From the NCBI GenBank assembly GCA_003487805.1, contig DNNE01000204.1, positions 55,361 to 63,220 of the forward strand: DNA of 7,860 nucleotides, read 5' to 3'. Below the pieces are notes generated by a model that made no database searches, was not told where the DNA came from, and was given only the letters and a program-made list of their open reading frames with translations. Positions 6,290 through 7,860 of the stretch are shown piece by piece (positions within the stretch are counted from its first letter, which is position 1; each line of letters opens with the position of its first letter). The translations under genes and the position numbers were made by a program. The DNA comes from Blastocatellia bacterium (GTDB taxonomy: Bacteria; Acidobacteriota; Blastocatellia; Pyrinomonadales; Pyrinomonadaceae).

Positions 6290-7860
6290 ATGAAAACCAA
6301 ATCAGTATTCAATTGTGGGCTGCTGGTTTTGTGTGTGATTGTCTTTGCTTCATCAATACTTGCTCAAACCAAGCCGCAGAAACCTGCTGAAGAACAGGAT
6401 GACGTCATTCGCGTCAACACTGAGTTGGTGCAGACTGACGTCATGGTCTTTGATAAGAAAGGCCATTTTGTCGACGGGCTTAAAGGCGATCAGTTTGCGC
6501 TCAAGGTCGACAATAAGCCCACTTCCATCTCATTTTTTGAGCGCGTAACCTCCGGTAAAGAGAGCATGGCGCGTAACCCCGGCGTCACCGGACCAGGATC
6601 GACATCCAGTCCGGGCCCCATGATTGTCCGCGGAAGAACGGTGATCTTCTTCATCGACGATCTTCATCTCGCGCCCGACAGTCTGGTGCGCACTCGCAAA
6701 GCCTTACTGGAATTTATCGAACGCGGTATGAGCGAAAAGGATCAGGTCGCGATTACCTCTTCGAGCGGCCAGATCGGTTTCCTTCAGCAATTCACTGACG
6801 ACAAAGTAGCTTTGCAGTCTGCCGTTGCGCGGCTCAACTATCGAGCGAATACCAAAATGGATATGGACAGTCCTCCCATGTCCGAATACATCGCTTCAAA
6901 AATTCGCGACGGCGATCAACAAACGATCAATTACTATGTGAAGGAATTAGAGAAGCAGAATTGTTTCAGGCCTCCAGGCGGCGGCGGAATGATATGCATG
7001 ATGTCGCCGCAATCAATGGTCGAGGCAGTTAGGTTACGTGCCCAGGAAATGACCGTGATGGCGGCGCCCGATACGGACAATACGCTGATCATGCTGGAAG
7101 GATTAATGCGGACCGCGGGGCAATTGCCGGGACGAAAACTCATCTTCATGATCTCGGACGGGTTTTATCTGAACGATCGCAAGTCTGGCTCTCAGGACCG
7201 CATCAAGCGCATAACCGACGCTGCCGGTAAGGCTGGCGTGGTGATCTACACTCTCGACGCGCGGGGAATCATCGGCGATTCACTTGATGTAACCAACAAC
7301 AGGCCCATTGATTCTGAAGGACAGACGGCGGGCTCCACTATCGGTGAAATCGCTGCTTCACAGGATGGACTGAACGCACTGGCCGGTGACACGGGAGGCA
7401 AGGCTTTCCGCAATACGAATGCTCCGATGTCCGAATGGGTTGATAAGGTTTTGGATGAAACGGCGAATTACTATCTGGTTGCCTGGCGTCCTGATACCGA
7501 AGAGCAGAAGCGGGGAAAGTTTAATCACATCGAGGCGAGCGTAATCGGCCGTCCCGACCTGACCGTGCGCTTGCGCTCGGCGTATTTCAAATCCGCCCCC
7601 TTGCCGTTTTTGTCCGTCAAAAGGAAGACCGAAAAAGATCCGACTAAGGCGCGCGAAGACGACATGCGCATAGTCATCGATGCGCCTGTCAGTCAAACCC
7701 AGATATCGACCAAACTCGAGCTGCAGCTCGTCCAGATGCCCGGCGTTGGCACCCAGGTCCTGGCCTCCGTCGAAATCAATCGTGAAGCTTTGTCTTTTGA
7801 TCTCAAGGATGGCAAGCAGTCTTCGGATCTGGATATTGGCGGGATTTTCTACGACGACAA
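6290..7860 (+). CDS. Secreted VWFA-related protein (TIGR03436-like, Acidobacterial type), 3' end missing
   Basis: From ATG 6290 the frame stays open to the window edge (523 codons plus two bases). A signal peptide with likely cleavage after ILA25 is followed by VIRVNTELVQTDVMVFDKKG...GLKGDQFAL (39-71), the typical lead-in of the family. The von Willebrand A-like fold begins at RTVIFFIDDLHL (116-127), continues through MSEKDQVAITSSSGQIGFLQQ (147-167), PGRKLIFMISDGF (280-292) and VIYTLDARGI (318-327), and closes with NYYLVAWRPD (393-402) and RLRSAYF (427-433); a further domain begins after that. The classical MIDAS D-x-S-x-S is replaced by D-D-L-H-L, as is usual in this group. The only mature cysteines seen, C225 and C236, flank a Gly-Pro-rich loop and may form a disulfide. 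It starts 8 bases after the upstream stop with no clear ribosome-binding site, so translational coupling is likely. The family's function is unknown; an envelope interaction role is inferred. Confidence 0.9.
   Translation, partial: MKTKSVFNCGLLVLCVIVFASSILAQTKPQKPAEEQDDVIRVNTELVQTDVMVFDKKGHFVDGLKGDQFALKVDNKPTSISFFERVTSGKESMARNPGVTGPGSTSSPGPMIVRGRTVIFFIDDLHLAPDSLVRTRKALLEFIERGMSEKDQVAITSSSGQIGFLQQFTDDKVALQSAVARLNYRANTKMDMDSPPMSEYIASKIRDGDQQTINYYVKELEKQNCFRPPGGGGMICMMSPQSMVEAVRLRAQEMTVMAAPDTDNTLIMLEGLMRTAGQLPGRKLIFMISDGFYLNDRKSGSQDRIKRITDAAGKAGVVIYTLDARGIIGDSLDVTNNRPIDSEGQTAGSTIGEIAASQDGLNALAGDTGGKAFRNTNAPMSEWVDKVLDETANYYLVAWRPDTEEQKRGKFNHIEASVIGRPDLTVRLRSAYFKSAPLPFLSVKRKTEKDPTKAREDDMRIVIDAPVSQTQISTKLELQLVQMPGVGTQVLASVEINREALSFDLKDGKQSSDLDIGGIFYDD

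Noticed and set aside
6290..6370. VWFA-related protein as a lipoprotein
   Set aside because: Cysteines 9 and 15 lie within the signal segment but neither follows a lipobox; a signal peptidase I site after ILA25 fits better.

Overview
The window looks like chromosomal DNA from an Acidobacteriota-type bacterium, possibly near the Blastocatellia. This rests on gene content: an Oar-like TonB-dependent receptor with a carboxypeptidase-regulatory-like N-terminal domain, secreted TPR proteins, and a protein of the 'VWFA-related Acidobacterial domain' type (TIGR03436-like). All lineage and family statements come from reading motifs by eye, without a database search.

Layout. Bases 1-274 hold the 5' part of a minus-strand gene for a SAMHD1/YdhJ-type HD-domain phosphohydrolase, cut by the left edge and ending there in a nine-base G run. 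Bases 275-732 are a divergent, non-coding region with two small repeat structures, one of them a 19-bp tandem repeat just before the next gene. Bases 733-3933 encode a 1066-residue outer-membrane TonB-dependent receptor, closed by a strong intrinsic terminator at 3980-4017. A sigma70-like promoter candidate follows at 4029-4058. It would drive a second transcription unit of three tightly packed plus-strand genes: two paralogous secreted proteins of 352 and 354 residues, each with one beta-sandwich domain and about five TPRs (4089-5147 and 5217-6281), then a secreted VWFA-related protein (6290 to beyond 7860) cut by the right edge.

How they may work together (inference). Every plus-strand product carries a Sec-type signal peptide, so the four genes form an envelope module. 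The receptor and both TPR proteins carry the same kind of small N-terminal beta-sandwich, with the repeated signature [S/P]-P-G-[N/T]-Y-x-V. The TPR pair and the VWFA protein look like exported protein-protein interaction scaffolds, probably translated from one mRNA. No substrate can be read from the sequence. The HD phosphohydrolase is transcribed away from the module and is probably functionally unrelated. No RNA genes, CRISPR arrays, insertion sequences or phage genes were seen.
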